Below, one piece after another: positions 7,125 through 16,000 of a stretch of 17,566 bases of DNA. The stretch spans positions 1 through 17,566 of the forward strand of contig JAGQQT010000019.1 of assembly GCA_020426065.1 (NCBI GenBank), written 5' to 3'. A model generated the notes under the pieces. The model did not search any database and was not told the origin of the DNA. It was given only the letters and a program-made list of their open reading frames with translations. Within the stretch, counting starts at the first letter, position 1, and each line of letters starts with the position of its first letter. The stretch is from Planctomycetaceae bacterium. Lineage in GTDB: Bacteria > Planctomycetota > Planctomycetia > Planctomycetales > Planctomycetaceae. The translations under genes and the position numbers were made by a program.

Positions 7125-8399
7125 TCATCGTGCTACTGCCAAATGAGGGGAGTGATCAGCAGAGTCCTTTGTGGCCTGAAGATAACATCGGATTGCCTGG
7201 GCCATCTCCTGGGCAGACTGGTAACGCTCATCCGGATCATAAGCCAGAGCTTTCATGATCAGTTTTTCCAGTTCCGGATCGAAGTTTTCAATCTGTTCAT
7301 GTGGAGGCTGAATCGCTCCCTCTGCCACAGCTTCCAGAGTCTGCCTGATCGAAGACCGCACATGTTCGTACGGATGGCGGCGGACAAGAAACACATAAAG
7401 CAACATCCCCACTGAATAGATATCGCTGCGGCCATCCACCAGTTCCACGTGCCCCTGGGCTTGTTCTGGGGCCATGAAAAGCGGAGTTCCAATGACCATT
7501 CCTTCAATCGAACGGGAAGGATCATCAGGTGGCTCGAAATTCCGAAACAGAGATTTCCCCAATCCAAAATCAACCAGTATCGGTTCCCCCTGAGGGTTGA
7601 TCAGAATATTGGTTGGTTTCAGATCTCGGTGGACAACTCCATGCTGATGAGCATGCTCCAGTGCATCACATACTTTGGCAATAATGGATAGTATCTGTCT
7701 GACGGGCAACTGTTCCGTACGGATGTATTTTTCGAGGGTGGAGCCATCTACATATTCCATGGCGCAGTAACCTGATCGATCATTGACATCGGCATCGTAA
7801 ACCTTCGCGATGTTTGGATGATTCAGTTGCTTCATCAAGTAGATTTCTCGGGAAAACCTGTGATAAATACTATCCGAAACCGATTTGGCCCGAGCCAGCT
7901 TCAAGGCAATTAGATTTCCGGTTGATTCCTGAACTGCTTTCCAGACCGTTGCACAGGCCCCCTTCCCCAATAGAGAAACGATGCGATAACCAGGGATATC
8001 AGGGGGAGGCACCGCGCCATGGGTGAGGGAATTGATAATTCGACAGGCGGCTTTTAATCGACTGGACAGGACATTGGGATTGACCGGCTTGGTCAGATAA
8101 TCATCCGCTCCCGCGTCAAGACCTTCGACCATATCTTCAGCAGAATCACGGCTGGTCAGCATGATGACGTAAGGATAGGTCTGCTTGTCAAGAGCCTTGA
8201 CCTGGCGACAGACCTCAATGCCATTCATGCCCGGCATGTGCCAGTCCAGAATACACAAGGGAGGAGAGTCCTCCTCTTTCAGAATGCTCCAGGCCTGATC
8301 GCCATCTTCTACTGCGGTGACATGGTAGCCCCAGTTTTTGACATTCGTTTCCAGCATTCGTCTGTAGATGGTGCTGTCTTCAGCAATCAGAACATCCAT
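7125..8399 (-). CDS. Response-regulator receiver fused to a Hanks-type Ser/Thr kinase
   Basis: This is a 424-residue protein. The receiver domain (1-120) has acidic residues E7/D8, phospho-acceptor D52, T82 and K104. The kinase domain (about 138-405) has a Gly-rich loop G145-K-G147 (third Gly replaced by A150), ATP Lys K167, helix-C Glu E185, HRD at 257-259 with K261 and N264, DFG at 277-279 and APE at 310-312, so it should be active. No transmembrane segment is present, unlike PknB-type kinases. The layout suggests that aspartate phosphorylation by a histidine kinase gates Ser/Thr phosphorylation. I chose the ATG at 8399 because the receiver begins directly there and AAGGAA (8413-8408) sits 8 nt upstream; the frame extends open to an ATG at 8477, but that extension has no domain. 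It is divergent from the CBS protein gene. Confidence 0.92.
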   Translation of the reverse strand: MDVLIAEDSTIYRRMLETNVKNWGYHVTAVEDGDQAWSILKEEDSPPLCILDWHMPGMNGIEVCRQVKALDKQTYPYVIMLTSRDSAEDMVEGLDAGADDYLTKPVNPNVLSSRLKAACRIINSLTHGAVPPPDIPGYRIVSLLGKGACATVWKAVQESTGNLIALKLARAKSVSDSIYHRFSREIYLMKQLNHPNIAKVYDADVNDRSGYCAMEYVDGSTLEKYIRTEQLPVRQILSIIAKVCDALEHAHQHGVVHRDLKPTNILINPQGEPILVDFGLGKSLFRNFEPPDDPSRSIEGMVIGTPLFMAPEQAQGHVELVDGRSDIYSVGMLLYVFLVRRHPYEHVRSSIRQTLEAVAEGAIQPPHEQIENFDPELEKLIMKALAYDPDERYQSAQEMAQAIRCYLQATKDSADHSPHLAVAR

Positions 8400-8740
8400 C
8401 GATTTATTTCCTTCATTTACGGAAATCATGTTTCGACAATGTACGACTTTGCTTATCTGGAAGAGCAACGCTCTCACTTATTGTATTCATTTTTATCCAG
8501 TGAAGATCTTCGATTTCCTAAGAATCCAATAATTCATCCACATTCAGAGTTCCTGCAAAACAGATCACCTTTTTCATTAAGAAGATGCAGCAATCTGCAG
8601 ACTGGTAGGAGCAGTGCATGCAAATCGTGTAATTATTTGAAAACAGAGAGATTCCTGATTTTGCATTTCACGAACTATTTTTTCTGATGATAATTAAAGA
8701 AGGTCAGTCGAATCACTCCACTCTCTAAGGAGGTAGTACG
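8400..8740. promoter_or_regulatory. Divergent intergenic region with promoters for the kinase and CBS genes
   Basis: This 341-bp spacer separates two divergently transcribed genes and must hold at least one promoter each way, unless the genes are read from elsewhere. A TACAAT (-10-like) on the - strand at 8485-8480 could serve the kinase gene, but no good -35 is visible. A TTGCAT at 8661-8666 and GATAAT at 8689-8694 on the + strand are spaced 22 bp apart, too far for a standard promoter. No protein or RNA gene is evident; a 149-codon open frame starting at 8238 is mostly antisense to the receiver domain. Confidence 0.4.
8726..8734 (+). promoter_or_regulatory. Near-perfect Shine-Dalgarno of the CBS protein gene
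   Basis: TAAGGAGGT ends 6 nt before the ATG at 8741 and matches the consensus anti-SD complement over nine bases. It is much stronger than the ribosome sites of the neighbouring genes, suggesting high translation. Confidence 0.85.
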
Positions 8741-9736
8741 ATGAATTCTCATCAGAACGCTAATTCGGTTTTGACAGCTCAAGATATCATGTCTGATCGC
8801 GTCAAAACGCTTTCACCGGACACGCCCGTTCCGGAAGCAATTCACACGATGCTGGCCAACAACTATACGGGGATGCCGATCGCGGACTCTGAAGGCAATT
8901 ATCGAGGAGTCTTTTCAGAAAAATGCTGCATGCGAGTTCTGACAACACTCGTTGATCTGGCTGAAGAGCCCATTAGCGATCATCTGCTGGCCAGAGAGAT
9001 TATGATTCCCAGGAGCCGGTTATTTACCGTTAAACCAGATGACGATGTGTTTGATGCAGTCAACAGTTTGCTGAAACATAATTTTTCAGGAGCACCGGTC
9101 ATCGATTCTGATGGCACATTTATGGGAGTCCTCTCAGAAAAAACCTGCATGAGCCTGGTCATCGAAGCAGCCTATGACGGTTTGCCGACAGCCACTGTTC
9201 GCGGCTTTATTGACAACAGCATGAACCGACTGATCCAGCCTGATACGACTCTTTATCATATCACAAAGATTTTCAGAGAAACGTCCCTGCGAAGGTTGCC
9301 TGTCATTGACCATAACGAAATTGTCGGGCAGATATCCCGCCGAGACGTCATTAATGATTCTCGGATTCTCTCCTGCATCATCAAGCATCACCTGGACGAC
9401 CCTCTCGACTCACCCCGATCCATGACGGAAGAATCAATGATCATCATGGCCGCACAGAAATCGCTGCCGGAACAGAATGTATCTGGTTTTGCAGATGAAG
9501 AGGCCAGAACAATTGGCCCCGATGTGGACATCTTCTCCATCGCTCACCTTTTCCATTGCACTCCGTATCGGCGATTTCCAGTAGTTCAGGATGGAAAACT
9601 GATTGGATTGGTGAGCCGGTGCGATGTGCTGCGTGCATCGTTTGGCTTGTTGAACAGGCCTCAGGAAACGTCTCACAAACCATTATTTCTGAGTGCGGTC
9701 ACCAGCGCTGAAGATTCACAAATCTGGACGAGGTAA
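8741..9736 (+). CDS. Four-CBS-domain (double Bateman) regulatory protein
   Basis: This 331-residue soluble protein has four CBS motifs at about 14-70, 86-142, 157-206 and 253-299, with no attached enzyme or transport domain. CBS1 and CBS2 share near-identical ends (GVFSEKCCM at 56-64, GVLSEKTCM at 129-137). CBS3 and CBS4 share RRLPV/RRFPV plus ISRRDV/VSRCDV. This pattern suggests a duplicated Bateman module in which each half pairs two CBS motifs. CBS pairs usually bind adenine nucleotides and report energy state to a partner protein; the partner is unknown here. The start is fixed by the excellent Shine-Dalgarno at 8726. Divergent placement next to the receiver-kinase gene, and convergent to the hybrid kinase operon, makes a signalling role plausible. 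Confidence 0.9.
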   Translation: MNSHQNANSVLTAQDIMSDRVKTLSPDTPVPEAIHTMLANNYTGMPIADSEGNYRGVFSEKCCMRVLTTLVDLAEEPISDHLLAREIMIPRSRLFTVKPDDDVFDAVNSLLKHNFSGAPVIDSDGTFMGVLSEKTCMSLVIEAAYDGLPTATVRGFIDNSMNRLIQPDTTLYHITKIFRETSLRRLPVIDHNEIVGQISRRDVINDSRILSCIIKHHLDDPLDSPRSMTEESMIIMAAQKSLPEQNVSGFADEEARTIGPDVDIFSIAHLFHCTPYRRFPVVQDGKLIGLVSRCDVLRASFGLLNRPQETSHKPLFLSAVTSAEDSQIWTR

Positions 9737-9746
9737 TCAATATTGC

Positions 9747-9772
9747 TGTCATTCAAAAGCAGGTGAATGACA
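9747..9772. terminator. 9-bp perfect stem between convergent genes
   Basis: TGTCATTCA (9747-9755) and TGAATGACA (9764-9772) form a perfect stem with an 8-nt loop. It lies in the 93-bp gap where the CBS gene and the hybrid-kinase gene converge. There is no T-tract on either side, so it is at best a weak or factor-assisted bidirectional terminator. Confidence 0.35.
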
Positions 9773-9829
9773 ATCCTGATCGAGAAATGCTCCGTAAGTG
9801 ACGAAGATGTACTGCCTTTACAGAGGATC

Positions 9830-12613
9830 TCATTTTGTCTTCAGGACATGGAGGAGCCCGCTGAGGATTGATTTCAGTTCCTGCAGTTCATTGCGAATTT
9901 GCGAAAAATTATTCTCTTTGGCTGCCAACTCAATTTCACGAGCTGCCGCTTCTCCCTGAAGGGCAGATAGAACTCGGAGTTCCCCTTTGATTGTATGTGC
10001 GATGGCCTGAACCTGATCGGCGTTTTCGCTCTGAACAGCGGTTTCGAGTTTTTGAAGTGAGCGTGGGCACTCCTCTTGGAATATTTCGAGCAATTCGTGC
10101 AGCAGGTCTGGATCGTCAGCGCAGTTTTCCAATGCCTGTTTCCGATTCCAGTAATGACTCTCGACAAATGAGTCATCCTCGTTTTCTCTTTTGCCAGAGG
10201 TGGAGTGCTGAGTTCCGGCCTCCTCTCTGGCCTCTATGAAGTGCCACTTTCTTTCAATGTCACTGATAGCCTTGAGAAGCTCTTTCATTCTCAAAGGCTT
10301 GGCAACGTAACTGTCCATTCCCGCTGCCAGACACTGTTCACGGTCCCCAGACATGGCATGGGCAGTCATTGCTATGATGGGAATATGCCCTCCCTGCTGT
10401 TGTTCGATCTCTCTGATTTTCCGCGCGGCTTCCAGTCCATCCATTTCCGGCATCTGCACATCCATGATGATTAAATCAAATGCACCTGCCTGCCATTGTT
10501 CGACTGCAAGGAGGCCATTCTCAGCGATCGTGACTTTGTGGTCCCATTTCTGCAAGACGCCAATTGCCAGCTTCTGATTGACCCGATTATCTTCAGCAAG
10601 CAATATAGTTAAAGGACGAAGCGGTTGAACATCAAGCTCATGGATCGCATCAGAATGATCTTGAACGACCGCAGAAATTTCACAGGCTTCTGCAATGGCA
10701 TCGAACAGTTCAGACTGCTTGACTGGTTTAATCAGGCAGGCAGTCACCCCCAGAGATTCACAGCGAGCGGAATCGGATGGTCGATCTGCGGAGGTGGAAA
10801 GAATCACCTTCGTGTTTTCCAGTTGTGGTTGACGACGGATTTCCGCGATCAGTTCAAATCCATCCATGAGTGGCATTTCTGCATCGGTGATGATTAATGG
10901 ATAAGAACGCCCTGCCCGTTTCTCAGAAAGCAGCAGTTCCAGGGCCTGACGTCCGTTTACAGCCAACGTTGGTTTCAGCCCCCAGTTCTGCAGCATTTCC
11001 TGATAGATGCATCGATTCGTGTGATGATCATCCACAACCAGAACCGGCAGGTCATGGAGTCGATTCAGAGTGTCTGGCGAAACGTAACAGTCTGTATAGG
11101 AGGCAACTTCAAAGCGTGCGGTGAAATGAAACTGACTGCCTTTGCCAAGTTCACTTTCGCACCAGATCCGACCTCCCATGAGTGCGACCAGACGAGAGCA
11201 GATGGCCAATCCCAGACCGGTTCCACCATACTTTCGAGTCGAACCGGAATCCTCCTGTTCAAATGCTTCAAAGATGGAGGTTCGTTTCTCGGGAGAGATA
11301 CCGATGCCTGTATCGGAAACGGTAAAGTGGAGAGTCACACTGTTAGACTGCTGAGATTCAATCCTGATATCCAGGATAATTTCCCCTTCATCGGTGAACT
11401 TGATCGAATTCCCGACGAGATTGACCAATACCTGGCGCAGCCGTTGCGGATCACCCCAGATCTGATGTGGTACATCCGGAGCAATATGAAATGCCAGTTC
11501 CAGGTTTTCTCCACTGGCCCGCAGAGCCAGCGATTTCATCGTGTCTCCAACATGATCGTGGAGATCAAATTTCTTACGAATCAGGTCGAGCTTTCCTGCT
11601 TCAATTTTGGAAAAATCAAGGATATCATTGAGTAAGGTAAGCAGTGATTCTCCCGAAGTCATGACCATCTGCAGATATTCACGCTGAGTCGAGGAGAGTG
11701 TTGAATCCAGAACCAGTTCTGTCATACCGATAATCGCATTCAAGGGAGTACGAATCTCATGACTCATATTGGCCAGGAATTCACTCTTCGCTTTGCTCGC
11801 CTCTTCTGCCGCTGATTTGGCAAGCTCCAGCGATTCAATGGCCAGTTGCCTGGCGGTTACATCCCAGAAGATCGCCTGCAGCCCAATGGTTCTGCCATTG
11901 GCATCACGTACGGGAGTCTTGATCACCTCAACCCAGGATTTACGGTTGTTTGTTTCATTCACCTCAACCTGTCGAAGCTGCTTTCCGGTGTTGAGAACAT
12001 ACAGGTCATCCGCCCGGAACCCATCAGCAATGTCGTGAGGCGAAAAGTCATAGTCAGTCTTTCCCAGGATTTCTGACTGACTGCGTCCTGTAAACTCACA
12101 ATAGGTCCGATTCGCAAAAATAAAGATACCAGTGGTGTCTTTTCGCAGCACACAGACAGGAAGATTTTCTACGAGGGATTCATAGAGAACCTGTGAATCC
12201 TTGAGCGATTCTTCTGCCAGTTCCCGGCGAGTCCATTGCAATGCATATCGAATCGATCGTTCCAGCACAGATGCATTGATATCCCCTTTAATCAGATAGT
12301 CTGCAGCGCCAATGCGCATTGCCTCCATGTCAACAGTCCGATCATCCTGCCCGGTCAACAGGATCATGGGAGCTCTGCAGCCGAGTGCGACCGCCTCCCT
12401 CAGCAGTTCCAAACCGTCATGTTCTCCCATGTGGTAGTCAATCAGGTAGGCATCGTACCGGCATTCCCTGATCTGCTTCAGGCTTTCATGATAATCTGGA
12501 ATCCAGTCCAGCTGGCAACGCGGAATCCCCGCCTGGGACAACAGCCCCCGAACGAGGACGAAATAATCCTCATCATCATCAATCAGGAGGACTTTCAAAG
12601 GTTGTTCAGCCAT
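9830..12613 (-). CDS. Hybrid histidine kinase: REC-PAS-HisKA-HATPase-REC-REC-HPt
   Basis: This is a 927-residue soluble protein. An N-terminal receiver (6-125) has D12/D13, phospho-acceptor D59, T87 and K109. A PAS domain (about 143-255) precedes HisKA with H285 (MSHEIRTP). The HATPase has N398/N402, DTGIGI at 434-439 and GGTGLGL at 463-469. Two further receivers (about 522-640 with D577 and K629; 668-786 with D718 and K772) lead to a C-terminal HPt domain with H873 (AHTIKGE). All phosphoryl-transfer residues are present, so a complete internal relay is possible. No membrane segment is seen. The ATG at 12613 was chosen because AGGAAGG (12628-12622) is 8 nt upstream and the receiver begins at once; the open frame extends 20 codons further without homology. 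It overlaps the preceding response regulator gene by 8 nt. Confidence 0.95.
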   Translation of the reverse strand: MAEQPLKVLLIDDDEDYFVLVRGLLSQAGIPRCQLDWIPDYHESLKQIRECRYDAYLIDYHMGEHDGLELLREAVALGCRAPMILLTGQDDRTVDMEAMRIGAADYLIKGDINASVLERSIRYALQWTRRELAEESLKDSQVLYESLVENLPVCVLRKDTTGIFIFANRTYCEFTGRSQSEILGKTDYDFSPHDIADGFRADDLYVLNTGKQLRQVEVNETNNRKSWVEVIKTPVRDANGRTIGLQAIFWDVTARQLAIESLELAKSAAEEASKAKSEFLANMSHEIRTPLNAIIGMTELVLDSTLSSTQREYLQMVMTSGESLLTLLNDILDFSKIEAGKLDLIRKKFDLHDHVGDTMKSLALRASGENLELAFHIAPDVPHQIWGDPQRLRQVLVNLVGNSIKFTDEGEIILDIRIESQQSNSVTLHFTVSDTGIGISPEKRTSIFEAFEQEDSGSTRKYGGTGLGLAICSRLVALMGGRIWCESELGKGSQFHFTARFEVASYTDCYVSPDTLNRLHDLPVLVVDDHHTNRCIYQEMLQNWGLKPTLAVNGRQALELLLSEKRAGRSYPLIITDAEMPLMDGFELIAEIRRQPQLENTKVILSTSADRPSDSARCESLGVTACLIKPVKQSELFDAIAEACEISAVVQDHSDAIHELDVQPLRPLTILLAEDNRVNQKLAIGVLQKWDHKVTIAENGLLAVEQWQAGAFDLIIMDVQMPEMDGLEAARKIREIEQQQGGHIPIIAMTAHAMSGDREQCLAAGMDSYVAKPLRMKELLKAISDIERKWHFIEAREEAGTQHSTSGKRENEDDSFVESHYWNRKQALENCADDPDLLHELLEIFQEECPRSLQKLETAVQSENADQVQAIAHTIKGELRVLSALQGEAAAREIELAAKENNFSQIRNELQELKSILSGLLHVLKTK
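12606..12613 (-). other. 8-nt stop/start overlap (ATGGCTGA) between regulator and hybrid kinase
   Basis: The hybrid kinase ATG (12613-12611) lies inside the last codons of the response regulator, whose TGA is at 12608-12606. This supports one transcript and probable translational coupling. Confidence 0.85.
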
Positions 12614-13076
12614 GAGAATTGCCTTCCTGGCCATTGGGCAGTTTGACGATTTCAAACCAGAACAAGGCCACAACCCTCATCACCTCAACCAGTTCCTGGA
12701 ATGTCACCGGCTTGGTGATGTAGGCATTCACGCCCAGATCATAGGAGCGAAGGATATCTTCTTCAGCTTTTGAGGTGGTCAGGACCACAACGGGGATTGA
12801 ATGTAAATGAGGATCGGCCTTGATCTCTTCCAGAGCCTGCCGGCCATCCTTTTTGGGCATATTCAAATCGAGAAGAATGACTCCGGGACGGGGAGAAGTT
12901 GCCGGATCGGCAAATTTCCCACGATGATATAAATAATCCATCAGTTCCACGCCATCTTCGACAAATTTCATCCCGTTCATCAAGCGATATTCTTTAAGAG
13001 CTTTCTGAGTTAACAACCGATCATCGGGATCATCGTCAGCCATCAGAAATGTCACGGCTTCATGTTGTGATTTCAT
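12606..13076 (-). CDS. Single-domain response regulator, Rcp1-like
   Basis: This 156-residue protein is a receiver domain only, of the subgroup found beside phytochrome-type and other PAS/GAF kinases (Rcp1-like, longer than CheY). It shows D14-D16 at the acidic pocket, phospho-acceptor D70 in LLDLNMPKKDG (68-78), T100/T101 and K122 in ITKPVTFQEL. No output domain follows, so it probably acts as a phosphate shuttle or by protein contact. The start is supported by AGAGGA (13090-13085) 8 nt before the ATG. It begins 4 nt after the stop of the large kinase and overlaps the hybrid kinase start, so it is the likely link between the two. Confidence 0.93.
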   Translation of the reverse strand: MKSQHEAVTFLMADDDPDDRLLTQKALKEYRLMNGMKFVEDGVELMDYLYHRGKFADPATSPRPGVILLDLNMPKKDGRQALEEIKADPHLHSIPVVVLTTSKAEEDILRSYDLGVNAYITKPVTFQELVEVMRVVALFWFEIVKLPNGQEGNSHG

Positions 13077-13080
13077 GGAC

Positions 13081-16000
13081 TCATTCCTCTATGAAATAGT
13101 TGGCTGGCAGACGCACAAAAAAATGAGCTCCCTGCCCCGGCTGACTCTCCGCCCAGATCTGACCCTTGTGTCGATCAACAATTCGTTTACAGATGGTTAA
13201 GCCAATCCCGGTTCCTTCGTACTCACTCCTCCCATGAAGTCGCTGGAATGGCTGAAAGATGCGCTGAGCATACTCGGGGGCAAAACCGATCCCGTTATCT
13301 GCGATCTCAAATTCCCATTGATCTTCTCTGTTCCTGGGGAGCGACGAATTCATGGCGATATTCCGAACAGTCACTGAAACAACAGGGGGTACATCGGGTT
13401 TTCTATATTTTAAAGCATTGCCGATGAGGTTCTGCATTAATTGTCTCATCTGTGTGGGATCGGCATGGATCGTTGGCAATTCACTGACATGGACTACTCC
13501 GCCGGAAACGGACAGGCGGTCTTCCAGGTCTTCAATCACGGATTGAACGATTTCATTCATGTCAACCAGGCTGAAAGTCTGCCCCTTTCGCAAGACTCTT
13601 GAGAGAGTCAACAGATCATCAATCAACGTCTGCATCCTTTCAGCGGCTTTTTGCATCCGCTGCAAATAATCCTGCCCTTCTGCCCCCAGCTGATCTGGAT
13701 ATCCGTTGAGCAGCAAATTGCCAAAGGACCGTATTTTACGGAGAGGCTCCTGCAGGTCGTGAGAAGCAACATAGGCAAACTGCTCCAGCTCTGCATTTGA
13801 TGCGGCCAGTCGATTGAGTGTCTGTTTCAGAAGCTCTTCCTGTTCGGTAACGATCCGTTCGTGACTTCTCAACAATCGATCTACGGAAACGATTTGAGCT
13901 TCCGTCCGATTGGGGATATCCAGGTGAGCCAGCAAGGCCATCCGCACACTTTGAGAGAGGTGCACGAACAATTTCGCCGTATCATGTGAAACAGGAACTT
14001 TAGAAAACAATATGAGGGAATAAAAACGCCCATTGGGGAGCAGATCTCCAAATCCAACCACGGACTGAATCCCATAGGGAATGACAAATTGATCCTGTGC
14101 GGGGATCTCAGAACTTCCCACAGCATTTTCCACATGAAACACACCAGTATCGCAACCGGAGATCAGACTCTTCGATTCCGGATTAAGAATTCCACTTACC
14201 TGGATGCCTGTCTGTTGCAGCAATTGAGAAACCATGGGCATCTGGAGGATAGCCTCTTCACTGAGCAAAGGGATCACTCGATGGGACTGCGATCCTTCAA
14301 CATCATTCCAGGCTTCTTCCGCACCCACGGTCGCCATTAAAGTCAGGCATCGAGTATCGGATTTGATTTCCGGAGAAAGTGTTCTGGCAAGCTCCTGCTG
14401 TGATTCCGTCAACTCTGCGAACAACCGTGTCTCAAACATCCTCACTAATGCAAACGCGGGGGCACCGGATTCATCAACAACACTGTTGTACAAATAATTG
14501 ACCAGTGACAGAGACAGCTCTGAACCGGAGAATTCCCGACACAGCCCGCGAACGACTGATCCGCAATCAATCATGTCAGATAATGAAAATTGATCCAGTC
14601 GATACTGGCGACGTTTCAGAAAGTCACTGTGGACCGGCAATGCGAGGCCGGATGCGACATCTTCCAGCTCTGACAGTAATCGTTTCAACTCCGCATCCCG
14701 CCGTTTGTGTTCTGTAATATCGCTCCCTTCAGGGATCAGGTAGATCACATTTCCGCTGGAATCCTTCACTGGCTTGAGCGTAAAGTCAACGACAATCGTC
14801 TTACCATCCGCTCCAATATGCGTCGCTTCGAAGCCATCAGAAGTTCCCTTGGCAGCGACCTCAATTGACTGACGTAGCCGGGCCTGTAATTCAGGTGAGT
14901 GAGCCCACCAGGGAGTTTCCCAGAACGACTTGCCGATCACCTCAGATTCCGAGACTCCGGCAGCTGCCAGGGCAGTCCGATTCGCATCAATCAGTTTGCC
15001 ATCGGGAGTTAATAAACCGATAAAGTTCTTACTCTGATCGATCAATGCCCTGCGAATCGCCTGCTCCCGATTCCGCGAGGTAATGTCCCAACAGACGCCT
15101 GTCATCCGAATTTCCTGATCATCAGGATTCCGATAAACTTTTCCTCGTGCTGCAACGGTATGGATCGATCGATCCGGCCAGACAATCTGAAATTCAGTAT
15201 CGTATTCACTCTGATCTTTAATGGCCTGCTTGATCTCTTCAGCAACCCGCTGGCTTTCTCCTGGAGCTAAATACTTTTCAAAATCAGAATATTTTCCATT
15301 AAAAGTTCCCGGTTCAATCCCGAACAGGGGATACATGAATTCATCCCACTGCACGACATCATGGCTGACATCCCAATTCCATGTCCCCACACCGGATGAT
15401 CGCAATGCAAGATCCAGACGCTCCCGGTTGGTTTCCAGCTGGCTGGTCCGCTCGACGATCATTTCTTCCAGATGGTCCTGGAACTGACGTATTTCAACGG
15501 CCGTTGAGGTTAACTGAGCGATCTGCACAAGTATGGACTCATCTTCTGCTGTAAACTCTCCCTCCACCTTATCAGAAAGCTCAATGAGACCAAGATTTCT
15601 TCCATCCTGACCTCTCAAAGGTGCTGCCAACCAGCCCCGCATTGGAGGATGCTTTCCCGCTTCGGGTCCAAAGCCACGCCAGCGGGGATGAGCCTCCAGT
15701 TCCTCCTGGGTCATTCTGATCGGCTGGTTGCTTTCACAAACCACTGAGTAAATCCCGGTACCATCTGGTGGGGCATCATACGTGCGGTACGCCGCATATT
15801 TTTCTGAAAGCGACACGCCCGTAATCGCCTGGGTCCAGTTTCTGTCTGTCGTAAAACTGGTGACAGCCTGATGAGCACGCAGCAGGCTACGGGTACGGTC
15901 TGTGACATTCTGCAAGATGTCTGCCAGTGGCCGATCCCCTCGAATCGATAGCGAAATTTCTGCGAGTTCCTGCAACTTCCTGGCCCACTCCTGTTCCTTG

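Noticed and set aside
8238..8687. Open frame of 149 codons on the + strand reaching into the divergent spacer
   Set aside because: Its first part is antisense to the receiver domain and the rest has no features of a protein; no ribosome site.
8661..8694. Sigma-70 promoter for the CBS gene
   Set aside because: The best -35-like and -10-like hexamers are 22 bp apart, too far for confident assignment.
11021..11635. Open frame of 204 codons on the + strand
   Set aside because: Entirely antisense to the HisKA/HATPase part of the hybrid kinase; its protein has no recognisable domain, while the - strand frame has every catalytic motif.
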